64,000 nt of DNA from Cryptosporangium aurantiacum (GTDB lineage: Bacteria; Actinomycetota; Actinomycetes; Mycobacteriales; Cryptosporangiaceae), in contig NZ_FRCS01000012.1 of assembly GCF_900143005.1 (NCBI RefSeq), positions 124,001-188,000 on the forward strand. Reading direction: 5' to 3'. Below the pieces are notes generated by a model. The model worked only from the letters and a program-made list of their open reading frames with translations. It was not told the DNA's origin and made no database searches. The translations under genes were made by a program, and so were the position numbers. Shown here one piece after another: positions 53,623 to 62,360 of the stretch; position 1 is the stretch's first letter, and each line of letters opens with the position of its first letter.

Positions 53623-56448
53623 TCAGACCGCTTGGAGAAGCAGGTCCCGCACCTGGGTGCGGGTCAGTTCGGTCCCGGCGGCCCGGGCGGCGGCGGCGAC
53701 CTCGGGTGTGCACCCATCGGTCACCAGACGCTCGATCCGGGGCGCGTCGATCGGGTCCATCCGCGCCGGGTCGAACCCGAGGCGCGCCCCGATCGCCGTC
53801 ACCGCACCCAACAGCATCGCGCCGTCCTCGGCGCGCCCGGACGCCGCCAGCGCGCCGGCCGCGGTGTGGACCATCACCAGCCATGACGTCCAGTCACCGG
53901 CTATCTCCTGCGCGACGACCTGCTCGGTGATCAGGCGGAGCGCGCGCGTCGACCGGCCGAGGTCCAGCGCTGCCTTCACGGCGGCCCACGCCGCGGACCC
54001 GGCCGCCCAATCGTGTCCGCACTCCTCCGCCAGGCGTTGCGCCCGGGTCAGCCGATCCAGCGCCGTCGCCGGATCGCCGCCCAGCCGGTCGACGTGCCCG
54101 AGTGCGCTGAGGGCCTCGGCCGCCACCCACTGCGGCGCCGAGCGTTCGGCCCAGGCGACGGCCCGGCGCGCCACCGCGGCCATCTCGGCCGGATTCTCCC
54201 CGGCCAGCACACCGAAATGGGCCCGGTAGCAGGTCGCGCGGATCAGCGTCAGGCGATCGTCCACGGCGCGCGCGGCGACGGCAGCGGCGTCCAGCCCGCC
54301 GAGCCCTGCTCGGAGGTCGCCGGCCAGGTAGTGCAGTCCGGCGAGGAAGAGCAGCGCCCGGGGAAGCGCTTCTGGCGCCCGGTCGGGGAACCGGAGCGCC
54401 TGCTGGAGGCTGCCGGTGCCCTCCTCGATCGCGCCGGTTCGGTACCAGTAGAAGCCCAGTGACGCGACGATCCGGAGCGCGCGGCCCGGGTCGTCGTCGG
54501 TGCTCGCGGACGCCAGCGCAGCGCGGCAGTTGGCCCGCTCGACGCTCAGCCGCGCGATCGAGTCGGCCGCGTCGAACGACACCATCCGCCGCTCCGCGGT
54601 GGCGGTGAGGTCCTCGACCCAGGCGCGGTGACGTGCGCGGACGCTCGCCGCCGCCGCTCCGGAGAGTTGCGCGGACGCGAACGCCCTGACGGTGTCGAGC
54701 AGTCCGTACCGGTCGCCGGCCGGTCCCGCCTCCTCGTCGCGTACTCGCACCACGCACGACTTGGCGACCAGCGCGGCCAGATCGACGGTCGCCGCGACGG
54801 CGGAGCGCTCGGGCCCGGCGACGGCGGCCACCGCGCGCGTGTCGAAGCCGCCCTCGAAGACGCTCAGCGCGGCGAACAGGCTCCGCTCGGACGCGCTCAG
54901 CATTGAGTAGCTCCAGTCGAGCGTCGACCAGAGCGACTCGTGCCGGTGCTCACCGCCGCGGTTGCCGTCTCGCAACAACGTGAACCGGTCGTCGAGGCGC
55001 TGTTCGATCTCCGGGAGCGGGAGCGCCGCCGCCCGCGCGGCGGCCAACTCGATCGCCAACGGCAGGCCGTCCAAGCGTCGGCAGATGCGCGTGACCACCG
55101 AGCGGTCTTCGGGGCGGACGTTCCAGCCGTGCGTGCCGGCACCGGCCCGATCGAGGAACAGCTCGACGGCGTCGTCGTCGGCCCGGAGCGGCCGCACCTC
55201 CAGCAGGCCCTCTCCCGGTACCCGGAGCGGTTCCCGGCTGGTGACCAGTACCCGGAGGCCCGCGCAGCGGCGGAGCAGGGCCGCAACCAGTTCGGCGACG
55301 GCCTCCCCGAGATGCTCACACCCGTCCAGCACCAGCAGGAAGTGCCGCTGCCGCAGCACGTCGGTCAGCTGTTCGGTGGTGTTCGCCCCGAACAGGCCCA
55401 GTATCCGGCCGATCGCCGGGGCCAGCAGCGATCCGGACGTCAGCCGCCCCACGTCGACCACCCAGGGGCCGTCGGGATCGTCCCGCGTACGAGCGACGTC
55501 GAGCGCCAGCCGTGTTTTGCCGACGCCGCCCGGGCCGGTCACCGTGGTCAGCCGGTACCGGGCGAGCATCGTCCGCAACCAGTCGGCCTCGGTCTGCCGT
55601 CCGATAGTTCGATCGAGGCTCAGCGGCACGTTGTGCGAGGCGGTTCCGTTCGGGCCCGCCGTGATGTCCGTCGGGAACAACGCCTCGTCGTGCGCGAGGA
55701 TCCGCGCTTCGAGCTCGCGTAGGCGCGGGCCCGGATCGACGCCCAGTTCCCCGGCGAGCCGACGCCGCGCCTCCCGTAGCGACGCCAACGCGTCCGCCTG
55801 TCGGCCGTCTCGGTAGCGGGCGAGTGCCAGCAGCTCCCAGCCGCGTTCGCGCAGCGGGTGGTCGCGGCAGTGCTGGGCCAGCTCCCCCGCCACCGACGCG
55901 TGCTGCCCGAGCACGATCGCCGCGGCGAACCGGTCTTCGAGCAGCGTCACGTGCAACTCGTGCAGGCGGGCCACCTCGGCCGCGATCAGATCGACGTGGT
56001 CGGGCGCGTCCTGGAACGGCCGTCCGCGCCAGAGCGCCAGCGCTTCGGCCGATCCGGACGCCGCCGAGCCCGCCTCGCCGGCCTGTAGCTGACGGTTCGC
56101 GCGGGTCGCGAGGCGCGTGAACTCCTCCGCGTCGAGCGCACCGACCGGTAATCGGAGCGCGTAACCGGAGCCCTCCCGCACCAGGATCGAGCCGCGCTCG
56201 CCCGGCGCCCGTCCGGGTTCCAGCGTCCGGCGTAACACCGCCACGTAGCTCTGCAGCGTGTTCAGCGCGCTGCGCGGACGCTTCGCCGGCCAGAGCGCGT
56301 CCAGCGCCTGGTCGGTCGAGACGACAAAACCCTGCGCCGCCGCGAGCGTCACCAGCAGCGCGCGTGGTTTCGCCCCCGGCACGGTCACCGCGGTGCCGTT
56401 TCGCCCGATCCGTAGCGGTCCGAGCACGTCGATCTGCAGCCCGCTCAT
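53623..56448 (-). CDS. SARP/AfsR-type transcriptional regulator with NB-ARC and TPR-like domains
   Basis: A 941-residue regulator. Residues 1-100 are an OmpR-like winged helix (LQIDVLGPLRIGRNG, RALLVTLAAAQG, VSTDQALDALWP). Residues about 105-250 are the bacterial transcriptional activation domain (VGALDAEEFTRLATRA, LLEDRFAAAIVLGQH). The NB-ARC ATPase follows, with P-loop GPGGVGKT at 305-312 and FLLVLDGCEHLGEAV; its later part is GLPLAIELAAARAAALP. The C-terminal 350 residues are TPR-like helices. The start is the ATG at 56448. Such proteins usually switch on a neighbouring gene set, here most likely the peptide, MFS and TPR genes. Confidence 0.9.
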   Translation of the reverse strand: MSGLQIDVLGPLRIGRNGTAVTVPGAKPRALLVTLAAAQGFVVSTDQALDALWPAKRPRSALNTLQSYVAVLRRTLEPGRAPGERGSILVREGSGYALRLPVGALDAEEFTRLATRANRQLQAGEAGSAASGSAEALALWRGRPFQDAPDHVDLIAAEVARLHELHVTLLEDRFAAAIVLGQHASVAGELAQHCRDHPLRERGWELLALARYRDGRQADALASLREARRRLAGELGVDPGPRLRELEARILAHDEALFPTDITAGPNGTASHNVPLSLDRTIGRQTEADWLRTMLARYRLTTVTGPGGVGKTRLALDVARTRDDPDGPWVVDVGRLTSGSLLAPAIGRILGLFGANTTEQLTDVLRQRHFLLVLDGCEHLGEAVAELVAALLRRCAGLRVLVTSREPLRVPGEGLLEVRPLRADDDAVELFLDRAGAGTHGWNVRPEDRSVVTRICRRLDGLPLAIELAAARAAALPLPEIEQRLDDRFTLLRDGNRGGEHRHESLWSTLDWSYSMLSASERSLFAALSVFEGGFDTRAVAAVAGPERSAVAATVDLAALVAKSCVVRVRDEEAGPAGDRYGLLDTVRAFASAQLSGAAAASVRARHRAWVEDLTATAERRMVSFDAADSIARLSVERANCRAALASASTDDDPGRALRIVASLGFYWYRTGAIEEGTGSLQQALRFPDRAPEALPRALLFLAGLHYLAGDLRAGLGGLDAAAVAARAVDDRLTLIRATCYRAHFGVLAGENPAEMAAVARRAVAWAERSAPQWVAAEALSALGHVDRLGGDPATALDRLTRAQRLAEECGHDWAAGSAAWAAVKAALDLGRSTRALRLITEQVVAQEIAGDWTSWLVMVHTAAGALAASGRAEDGAMLLGAVTAIGARLGFDPARMDPIDAPRIERLVTDGCTPEVAAAARAAGTELTRTQVRDLLLQAV

Positions 56449-56688
56449 GTCCCTGCCCCCCGGCGTCGGGTCGCAAGTCACACGTCGCTGTGTGTACCCC
56501 CACTGGCGATTGGACTACAACCGGCATCACACCGTCCGGATGTGTCCGGAACCGGTCAGGCAGGTAGATCAGACCCCGTCGCACCCCCTGTCGCGGTGGT
56601 GAAACTTGACCCGAGCGGCAACGATGGACCACAGGGCCCGGGGCCGGCGGCGAACGGGCCCCGGGCTTACCGGGGAAGGAGCCGCAGG

Positions 56689-58668
56689 TTGAATTCTTTT
56701 CGACCGACCCGTGCGAACGGCGCTCAGCCTACGGAAATACGTGAGGTTGAAAAGAGTTCATCGAGTGCGCCGACAGTGGGCCAGCTCGGGCAGTACCGGC
56801 TGGTCGGAGTGCTCGGGACCGGCGGGATGGGGACGGTGTACCTGGGCCGGTCGCCGGGCGGACGGCTCGTGGCGGTCAAGGCCGTGCACGGGCACCTCGC
56901 GCTCAACCCGGACTTCCGCATCCGCTTCCGCCGCGAGGTCGCGCTGGCCCAGCGGGTCGGCGGGCCGTTCACCGCCGCGATGCTCGACGCCGACCCCGAC
57001 GGGGACCCGCCGTGGCTCGCGACCGAGTACATCCGGGGCCAGTCGCTGGCCCAGGTCCTGAACGAACACGGCGCGCTGCCCGAGGACACGGTCCGGGCGC
57101 TGGCCGCGGGCCTGGCGGAAGCGCTGCAGGTCATCCACGCTGCCGGGGTCGTCCACCGCGACTTGAAGCCGTCGAACGTGCTGCTGTCGGAGAACGGCCC
57201 GCGGGTGATCGACTTCGGGATCGCGAAGGCCGTCGAGGGCATCGATCTCACCGGCGACGGGCCGCTGCTCGGTACGCCCGGCTACATGTCGCCCGAGCAC
57301 CTCGCCGGTGCGCCACTGGCGCCGAGCAGCGATGTGTTCTCGCTGGGTGCCGTGCTGGCGCACGCCGCGACCGGCGTCGCGCCGTTCGGGGCGGGGCAGT
57401 CGTTCGCGGTCGCCAACCGGGTGGCCACCGCGCCGCCGGACCTGTCCGGGCTGCCGCCGGGGCTCGCCGAGCTGATCGGCCGCTGCCTGGCCAAGGAGCC
57501 GACCGAGCGTCCGTCGCTGGACTGGATCGTGCGGCAGGTCGGCTCGTTCGCCGACCAGGACAGCTGGCTCCCGTCCGAGGTGGGGAACGCGATCCGGCAC
57601 CGGCCGGCGGCGACGCGGCCGTTCACGAACGCCGATGCCCCGCCGCCCGGTGCACGGCCCGGTGCGCGGCCCGCCGCACCGGCCGCGTCCGACGAGGAGC
57701 CACCGGACTTGGTGGCGTACCTGGCCGACCGCTTCTCGCGCCGCGCGGGTGGTCCCCCGATCGAGATCGGCGCCGCCCGTACTCCGGCCCCGGCACGCGC
57801 CACCGCAGCCGCCGGGGCCGCCGCAGCGGCGCCCGAGGCGCCGCCCGCGCAGGTCGGTCTGGCCAAGCTGAAGGAGGGCGCGGCGCGCCTCCAGGGGGCA
57901 GCCGCCCGCCTGCGCGCGGCCACCGCCCGTCCCCCGGAGGCCGCTCCCCCGCCGGGAGTCGTGCGGCCGGGAGCAGGGCGGCCGGGAGCGGGGCCGTCGG
58001 GAGCGGGGCCGCCGGGCGCCGTGCCGCCGCCCGGGGGCGTGCCGCCGCAGCAGCGCGCGCCCTGGAACCCGAACGGCGTGCCGCAGGCCCGCACTGCGGC
58101 GCCGCCGCTACGCGCTCCCCGACGCGTGCCGTGGCAGCGCCTCCAGTGCCCGCCGGTGGGCACCGCCACCGGGCGCAAGGTCTGGAGCCGCTGGCTGCTG
58201 GTGCTGATCCTGCTGGGTCTGCTCGACGCGATCGCACAGGCGCCGTTCGTCCGGCAGCTGTTCGTCGACGGCGGGCTGACCGAGCCGTCCTGGCTGTCCC
58301 GCGCGTTCGAGACGAGCACGGCTATCGACCGGCAGACGTCCTGGCTCCCCGACCCGGCCACGAGCTGGATCACGGCCGACGGCACCGCCGACCCCGGTAC
58401 GGTGGCGAGTCGACTGGCGGCGGTACCTCTCACGTTGCTGATCTGCGTCGCGCTGATCCGCCGCGGGGGCACCACGAACTGGATGATGTGGGCCAAGACC
58501 GCGGCCGGGTGGATCGGGACGCTCATCGCGGCGTTCCTGATCCTGCGCTACCTGGCGACCGGCTTCGCATCCCTGCTCTGGGCCGTGGCGACGCTCCAGT
58601 GGGGGCTCTTGTTCGTCTTCCCCCCGCTGGCGTTCCTCACCATCCGCGCCGCCGGATCCCCGCGCTAG
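56689..58668 (+). CDS. Membrane-anchored serine/threonine protein kinase
   Basis: About 659 residues from a TTG at 56689, seven bases after AAGGAG. Kinase domain about residues 36-290: glycine loop LGTGGMGTVYLGR, Lys64 in VAVKAV, HRDLKPSN near 156-163, DFG near 175, and GTPGYMSPEHLAG. A Pro/Ala-rich linker of 170 residues follows, then four hydrophobic helices at the C-terminus (WLLVLILLGLLDAIAQAPF, LAAVPLTLLICVALI, AAGWIGTLIAAFLILRYL, WGLLFVFPPLAFLTI). The first 25 residues come from the 73-bp repeated element. A GTG at 56776 would give a shorter form without that element but has no ribosome site. The substrate is unknown. Confidence 0.87.
   Translation: MNSFRPTRANGAQPTEIREVEKSSSSAPTVGQLGQYRLVGVLGTGGMGTVYLGRSPGGRLVAVKAVHGHLALNPDFRIRFRREVALAQRVGGPFTAAMLDADPDGDPPWLATEYIRGQSLAQVLNEHGALPEDTVRALAAGLAEALQVIHAAGVVHRDLKPSNVLLSENGPRVIDFGIAKAVEGIDLTGDGPLLGTPGYMSPEHLAGAPLAPSSDVFSLGAVLAHAATGVAPFGAGQSFAVANRVATAPPDLSGLPPGLAELIGRCLAKEPTERPSLDWIVRQVGSFADQDSWLPSEVGNAIRHRPAATRPFTNADAPPPGARPGARPAAPAASDEEPPDLVAYLADRFSRRAGGPPIEIGAARTPAPARATAAAGAAAAAPEAPPAQVGLAKLKEGAARLQGAAARLRAATARPPEAAPPPGVVRPGAGRPGAGPSGAGPPGAVPPPGGVPPQQRAPWNPNGVPQARTAAPPLRAPRRVPWQRLQCPPVGTATGRKVWSRWLLVLILLGLLDAIAQAPFVRQLFVDGGLTEPSWLSRAFETSTAIDRQTSWLPDPATSWITADGTADPGTVASRLAAVPLTLLICVALIRRGGTTNWMMWAKTAAGWIGTLIAAFLILRYLATGFASLLWAVATLQWGLLFVFPPLAFLTIRAAGSPR
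56691..56763 (+). repeat. 73-bp element with conserved inverted ends, copy B (kinase gene start)
   Basis: It begins GAATTCTTTTCGACCG and ends GTTGAAAAGAGTTCATCG, the same ends as copy A at 13872-13944 with one mismatch, the same length (73 bp) and the same orientation. The 39-bp centre is unrelated to that of copy A. The kinase gene's probable TTG start begins two bases before it, so the element encodes the kinase N-terminus (NSFRP...VEKSSS). Confidence 0.7.
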
Positions 58669-58698
58669 GGTCCCCGCGCTAGGGTCCCCGCGCTAGGA
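58657..58698. repeat. 14-bp triplication at convergent stops
   Basis: TCCCCGCGCTAGGG occurs three times head to tail (58657-58670, 58671-58684, 58685-58698, the last with one change). The kinase TAG lies in the first unit and the hemB stop in the last. Confidence 0.8.
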
Positions 58699-59745
58699 GA
58701 TCAGCGCCGCAGCCTCGGTGGCCCAGTAGGTGAGGACGAAGTCGGCGCCGGCGCGGCGGGCGCCGATCAGCGTCTCGAGCATGACCTGCTCGCGGTTGAT
58801 CCAGCCGTTCGCCGCCGCAGCCTCGACCATCGCGTACTCACCGGAGACCTGGTACGCGGCCACCGGCACGTCCACCGCGTCGGCGACCTGCCGCAACACG
58901 TCGAGATACGGCAGCGCCGGCTTCACCATGATGATGTCGGCGCCCTCGGCGACGTCGAGCGCCACCTCGCGCAGCGCCTCGGCGGCATTGGCCGGGTCCT
59001 GCTGGTAGGTCTTGCGGTCGCCCTGGAGCTGCGATTCCACCGCGTCGCGGAACGGCCCGTAGAAGCCGGACGCGTACTTCGCGGCGTAGGCGAGGAGAAC
59101 GGTGTCGGTGTGCCCGGCAGCGTCCAGCGCCGCCCGCACCACGCCGACCTGGCCGTCCATCATTCCGGACAGCCCGAGCACGTGCGCTCCGGCATCCGCC
59201 TGCCCGACCGCCATCTCGGCGTACCGCAGCAGCGTGGCGTCGTTGTCGACCGAGCCGTCCGCAGCCAGGATCCCGCAGTGACCGTGGTCGGTGAACTCGT
59301 CCAGGCAGAGGTCGCTCATCACGACCGTGTCGTTGCCGACCTCGGCGATCACGTCGGCGATCGCGTCGTTCAGCACCGCGTCGGTGGTGCCGCAGTGGTC
59401 GCGCTCGGTCGGGACGCCGAACAGCATGATCCCGCCGATGCCGGCCTGCACGGCGTCGGCGGCGGCCTTGCGCAGTGAGTCGCGCGAGTGCTGGAACACA
59501 CCCGGAAGCGACCGAATCGGTCGCGCCTCGTGCAGGCCTTCCTTGACGAACAGCGGAAGCACCAGGTCGGCGGGGTGCAGACGGACCTCGGAGACCAGCC
59601 GTCGCATGGCCGGGCTCTGCCGCAGCCGCCGCGGGCGGACGGTCGGGAACCCGCCACCGCCGCCGCTGCTGCCCGGCGATAGGCCGGGGCAGAGCTTCTC
59701 GAGCGAGGGCGCGCCTGCGATGGTCCGCCGCAACGTTCCGCTCAT
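58693..59745 (-). CDS. hemB: Porphobilinogen synthase (delta-aminolevulinate dehydratase)
   Basis: A 350-residue enzyme joining two 5-aminolevulinates to porphobilinogen. [23 protein letters not shown] is the family start; the two active-site lysines are in [18 protein letters not shown] and [13 protein letters not shown]. The metal site region [16 protein letters not shown] has the Cys and Asp residues of the zinc/magnesium-binding loop. A Gly-rich stretch ([13 protein letters not shown]) lies near residue 27. The ATG at 59745 is the natural start. It follows hemD by 102 bp. Confidence 0.95.
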   Translation of the reverse strand: MSGTLRRTIAGAPSLEKLCPGLSPGSSGGGGGFPTVRPRRLRQSPAMRRLVSEVRLHPADLVLPLFVKEGLHEARPIRSLPGVFQHSRDSLRKAAADAVQAGIGGIMLFGVPTERDHCGTTDAVLNDAIADVIAEVGNDTVVMSDLCLDEFTDHGHCGILAADGSVDNDATLLRYAEMAVGQADAGAHVLGLSGMMDGQVGVVRAALDAAGHTDTVLLAYAAKYASGFYGPFRDAVESQLQGDRKTYQQDPANAAEALREVALDVAEGADIIMVKPALPYLDVLRQVADAVDVPVAAYQVSGEYAMVEAAAANGWINREQVMLETLIGARRAGADFVLTYWATEAAALIS

Positions 59746-59847
59746 CGATCTCCCTCTCCCGGCTGCGTCCTTCCACCATGCATGACGCAGCCCTGCGTTT
59801 GTTGGTTCAGTTGACGTTCCGTGCGTCACCTGAACCGGTACTGCTCC

Positions 59848-61422
59848 TTACCGGGCGAGCCGCCCGGCCGTCGGTCCCTGTGCCTTCGCGCCGCGCCGCG
59901 GCTTGGTCGGCAGCGCCGCGAGCTTCTCCCGGAGCTCCAGCGCGTACTCGGCCAGCGACTCCACCAGCGACGGCACGTTCGCGGTCTCCGGCTGCACGTC
60001 GACCCGCAGGCCGAGCTCGCGGGCGGTGTCCGCAGTCTTCGGTCCGATGCAGGCCACGACCGTGCGCGCGTGCGGCTTGCCGGCGATCCCGACCAGGTTC
60101 CGGACGGTCGACGACGAGGTGAACAGCACCGCGTCGAAGCCACCCGACTTGATCGCGTCGCGGATCGGCGCGGGCGGCGGAGCGGCCCGGACCGTGCGGT
60201 AGGCGGTGACGTCGTCGACCTCCCACCCACGCTCGATCAGACCGGCGGCGAGCGTCTCGGTCGCGATGTCGGCGCGCGGCAGCAGGATCCGGTCGATCGG
60301 GTCGAGCACCTCGTCGTACGGCGGGAAGTCGGCGAGCAGACCGTCGCTCGACTGCTCACCGCTCGGCAGCAGCTCCGGCCGGACGCCGAACGACTGCACG
60401 GCCGCCGCGGTGGCGTCGCCGACGCAGGCGATCTTCACGCCGGCGAACGCACGAGCGTCCAGGCCGAACTCGGCGAACTTCTCCCAGACCGCCTTCACCG
60501 CGTTGGTCGAGGTGAAGATGACCCACTCGTAGCGGCCGGTGACCAGGCCCTTGATCGCCCGCTCCATCTGCGCCGGGGTCCGGGGCGGCTCGACGGCGAT
60601 CGTCGGCACCTCCTCCGGGATCGCGCCCCAGCCGCGCAGCTGCGCGCTCATCGCACCGGCCTGCTCCTTGGTGCGCGGCACCAGGACCTTCCAGCCGTAG
60701 AGCGGACGCGACTCCCACCAGGAGAGCTTGTCGCGCAGGCCGACACCGGCGCCGATCGAGACGACGAGCGTGCCGTAGAGGCCGATCGCCGCGTCGACGA
60801 TGCCGTCGAGCGTGGAGACCGAGGTGGACTGCGTGTCAGTGGTGCCGTCGCCGGTCACCAGCACGGTCGCCTGGCCACTCATGCCCGCGGCGAGCAGCCC
60901 GTCACGGACGGCGGGCAGGTCACCGGCGTCCAGCGTCAGCGTCAGCGAGCCGGGCACGGCGACCATCGCGTCGAAGTCGAGCGCGGTGACGTCCCGCACC
61001 TCGACGGTCGTCCGCAGACCGCCGGTCGGCGCACCGGCGTAGCCGGTGACACCCTCGGCCAGCGGCACACCGGGCACCACCTCGAACGGCACCGACGTGC
61101 GGGCGACCGCCTGCACCTCGCGGACGATCGACTCCGCGGTCAGCGGGTCGCCGGCGACCAGGCGGGCCACCGTGCGGCCGGAGCGGGCTCCGGACAGCAG
61201 GACCTTCGCGATGTCGCCCGCCGCGCCCTCGGCGACGCTCACCTCGACCTCCGCTGGCGCGGCGGCGACCACCGCGGCCAGGAGCGGGGCCGGAAGTGAC
61301 CGGTCGTGCAGGATGTGGTCGGCGTCAGCGACGGCATCGAGCGCACGCCGGGTCAACAGCCCCGGGTCGCCGGGGCCTGCCCCGACGAACGTGATCCGGC
61401 CAGTCGTGGAGCGACGGGTCAT
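59848..61422 (-). CDS. hemD: Uroporphyrinogen-III synthase fused to a SUMT-like methylase domain
   Basis: A 524-residue fusion. Residues 1-245 resemble uroporphyrinogen-III C-methyltransferase: ITFVGAGPGDPGLLTRRALDAV is typical, but the later GGDP motif reads VARLVAGDPL and the following FGRGGEE is missing, so methylase activity is doubtful. Residues about 255-505 are the HemD domain (LYGWKVLVPRTKEQAGAMSAQL, YEWVIFTSTNAVKAVWEKF, FDAVLFTSSSTVRNLVGIAG). It closes hydroxymethylbilane to uroporphyrinogen III. The last 20 residues are basic. The ATG overlaps the hemC stop (ATGA). Confidence 0.92.
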   Translation of the reverse strand: MTRRSTTGRITFVGAGPGDPGLLTRRALDAVADADHILHDRSLPAPLLAAVVAAAPAEVEVSVAEGAAGDIAKVLLSGARSGRTVARLVAGDPLTAESIVREVQAVARTSVPFEVVPGVPLAEGVTGYAGAPTGGLRTTVEVRDVTALDFDAMVAVPGSLTLTLDAGDLPAVRDGLLAAGMSGQATVLVTGDGTTDTQSTSVSTLDGIVDAAIGLYGTLVVSIGAGVGLRDKLSWWESRPLYGWKVLVPRTKEQAGAMSAQLRGWGAIPEEVPTIAVEPPRTPAQMERAIKGLVTGRYEWVIFTSTNAVKAVWEKFAEFGLDARAFAGVKIACVGDATAAAVQSFGVRPELLPSGEQSSDGLLADFPPYDEVLDPIDRILLPRADIATETLAAGLIERGWEVDDVTAYRTVRAAPPPAPIRDAIKSGGFDAVLFTSSSTVRNLVGIAGKPHARTVVACIGPKTADTARELGLRVDVQPETANVPSLVESLAEYALELREKLAALPTKPRRGAKAQGPTAGRLAR

Positions 61423-62360
61423 GCGGTTCTCCCCATCAGGGTGTCGGCGCCGGAAGCGAGGAGGTCAGCAGCGAGCTGCCGACCCACCGTCTCGGCGTCG
61501 GTGTGCAAACTGTCGTGCGGGTCGGGGACGGTGATCGTCCGTGCGTCGGTCAGGACGGTGGTGCCGTCCAGCGACGCGACCCTGGCCCGCAGGGTGAGTT
61601 CAGTGGTACCGGCGGTCGCCCAGGCCGCAACCGGGGCACTGCATCCGGCCTCGAGCGTGGCGAGCAGCGTCCGCTCAGCGACGACCTCGGCGCGAGCACC
61701 TGAATCTTCGAGCGTGCCGAGCAGTTCGACCAAATCGGCGTCGTCGGCGCGGCACTCGATCGCGAGCGCGCCCTGCGCCGGTGCGGGCACGACGACGTCG
61801 GGGTCGAGAGCCTCGGTGATCTCGGCGGCCCGGCCGAGGCGGGTGAGGCCGGCCACCGCGAGCACGACCGCGTCGAGCTCGCCGCTGCTGACCTTGCCCA
61901 GCCGGGTGTCGACGTTGCCGCGGATCGGCACGCAGACCACGTCCGGGCGTGCGGCCAGCAGCTGGGCGATCCGGCGCGGCGCACCGGTGCCGATGCGTGC
62001 GCCGGCCGGCAGCTTCTCCAGCGTCAGGCCGTCCCGGGCGATCAGCGCGTCGCGGGTGTCGGCGCGGACCGGCACCGCCGCGATCGTCAGCCCCTCGGCG
62101 GCCGCCGTCGGCAGGTCCTTGTACGAGTGGACCGCGAAGTCGATCTCGTCGGCGAGCAGCGCGTCCCGCAGCGCCGAGACGAACACCCCGGTGCCGCCGA
62201 TCTGCGTCAGCGGCGTGGTGCGGTCGCGGTCACCGTCGGTGCTGATGTGCACCAGCTCGACCGCGCGGCCGGTGGCCGCGGTGAGCGCGGCGGCGACGTC
62301 GCCGGACTGGGCCAGCGCGAGCTTCGAGGCCCGCGTACCCAGGCGCAACGGCCTGCTCAT
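61419..62360 (-). CDS. hemC: Hydroxymethylbilane synthase
   Basis: A 313-residue porphobilinogen deaminase. RPLRLGTRASKLALAQS opens the protein; DFAVHSYKDLPT and GTGAPRRIAQLLAARPDV follow, and the dipyrromethane cofactor Cys is in LEAGCSAPVAAWA near residue 244. The ATG overlaps the hemA stop and its own stop overlaps hemD, so the three are translated as a block. Confidence 0.95.
   Translation of the reverse strand: MSRPLRLGTRASKLALAQSGDVAAALTAATGRAVELVHISTDGDRDRTTPLTQIGGTGVFVSALRDALLADEIDFAVHSYKDLPTAAAEGLTIAAVPVRADTRDALIARDGLTLEKLPAGARIGTGAPRRIAQLLAARPDVVCVPIRGNVDTRLGKVSSGELDAVVLAVAGLTRLGRAAEITEALDPDVVVPAPAQGALAIECRADDADLVELLGTLEDSGARAEVVAERTLLATLEAGCSAPVAAWATAGTTELTLRARVASLDGTTVLTDARTITVPDPHDSLHTDAETVGRQLAADLLASGADTLMGRTA

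Noticed and set aside
53260-53886. A + strand frame (SLWLVL repeats) opposite the mini-peptide gene
   Set aside because: Repeats on one strand always give repeats on the other. Only the minus strand has a ribosome site and a fitting operon position; the + frame also runs antisense into the SARP gene.
59848-61422. A functional siroheme-type methyltransferase fused to HemD
   Set aside because: The N-terminal domain begins like SUMT but lacks the later GGDPFVFGRGGEE-type motif, so methylase function is not claimed.
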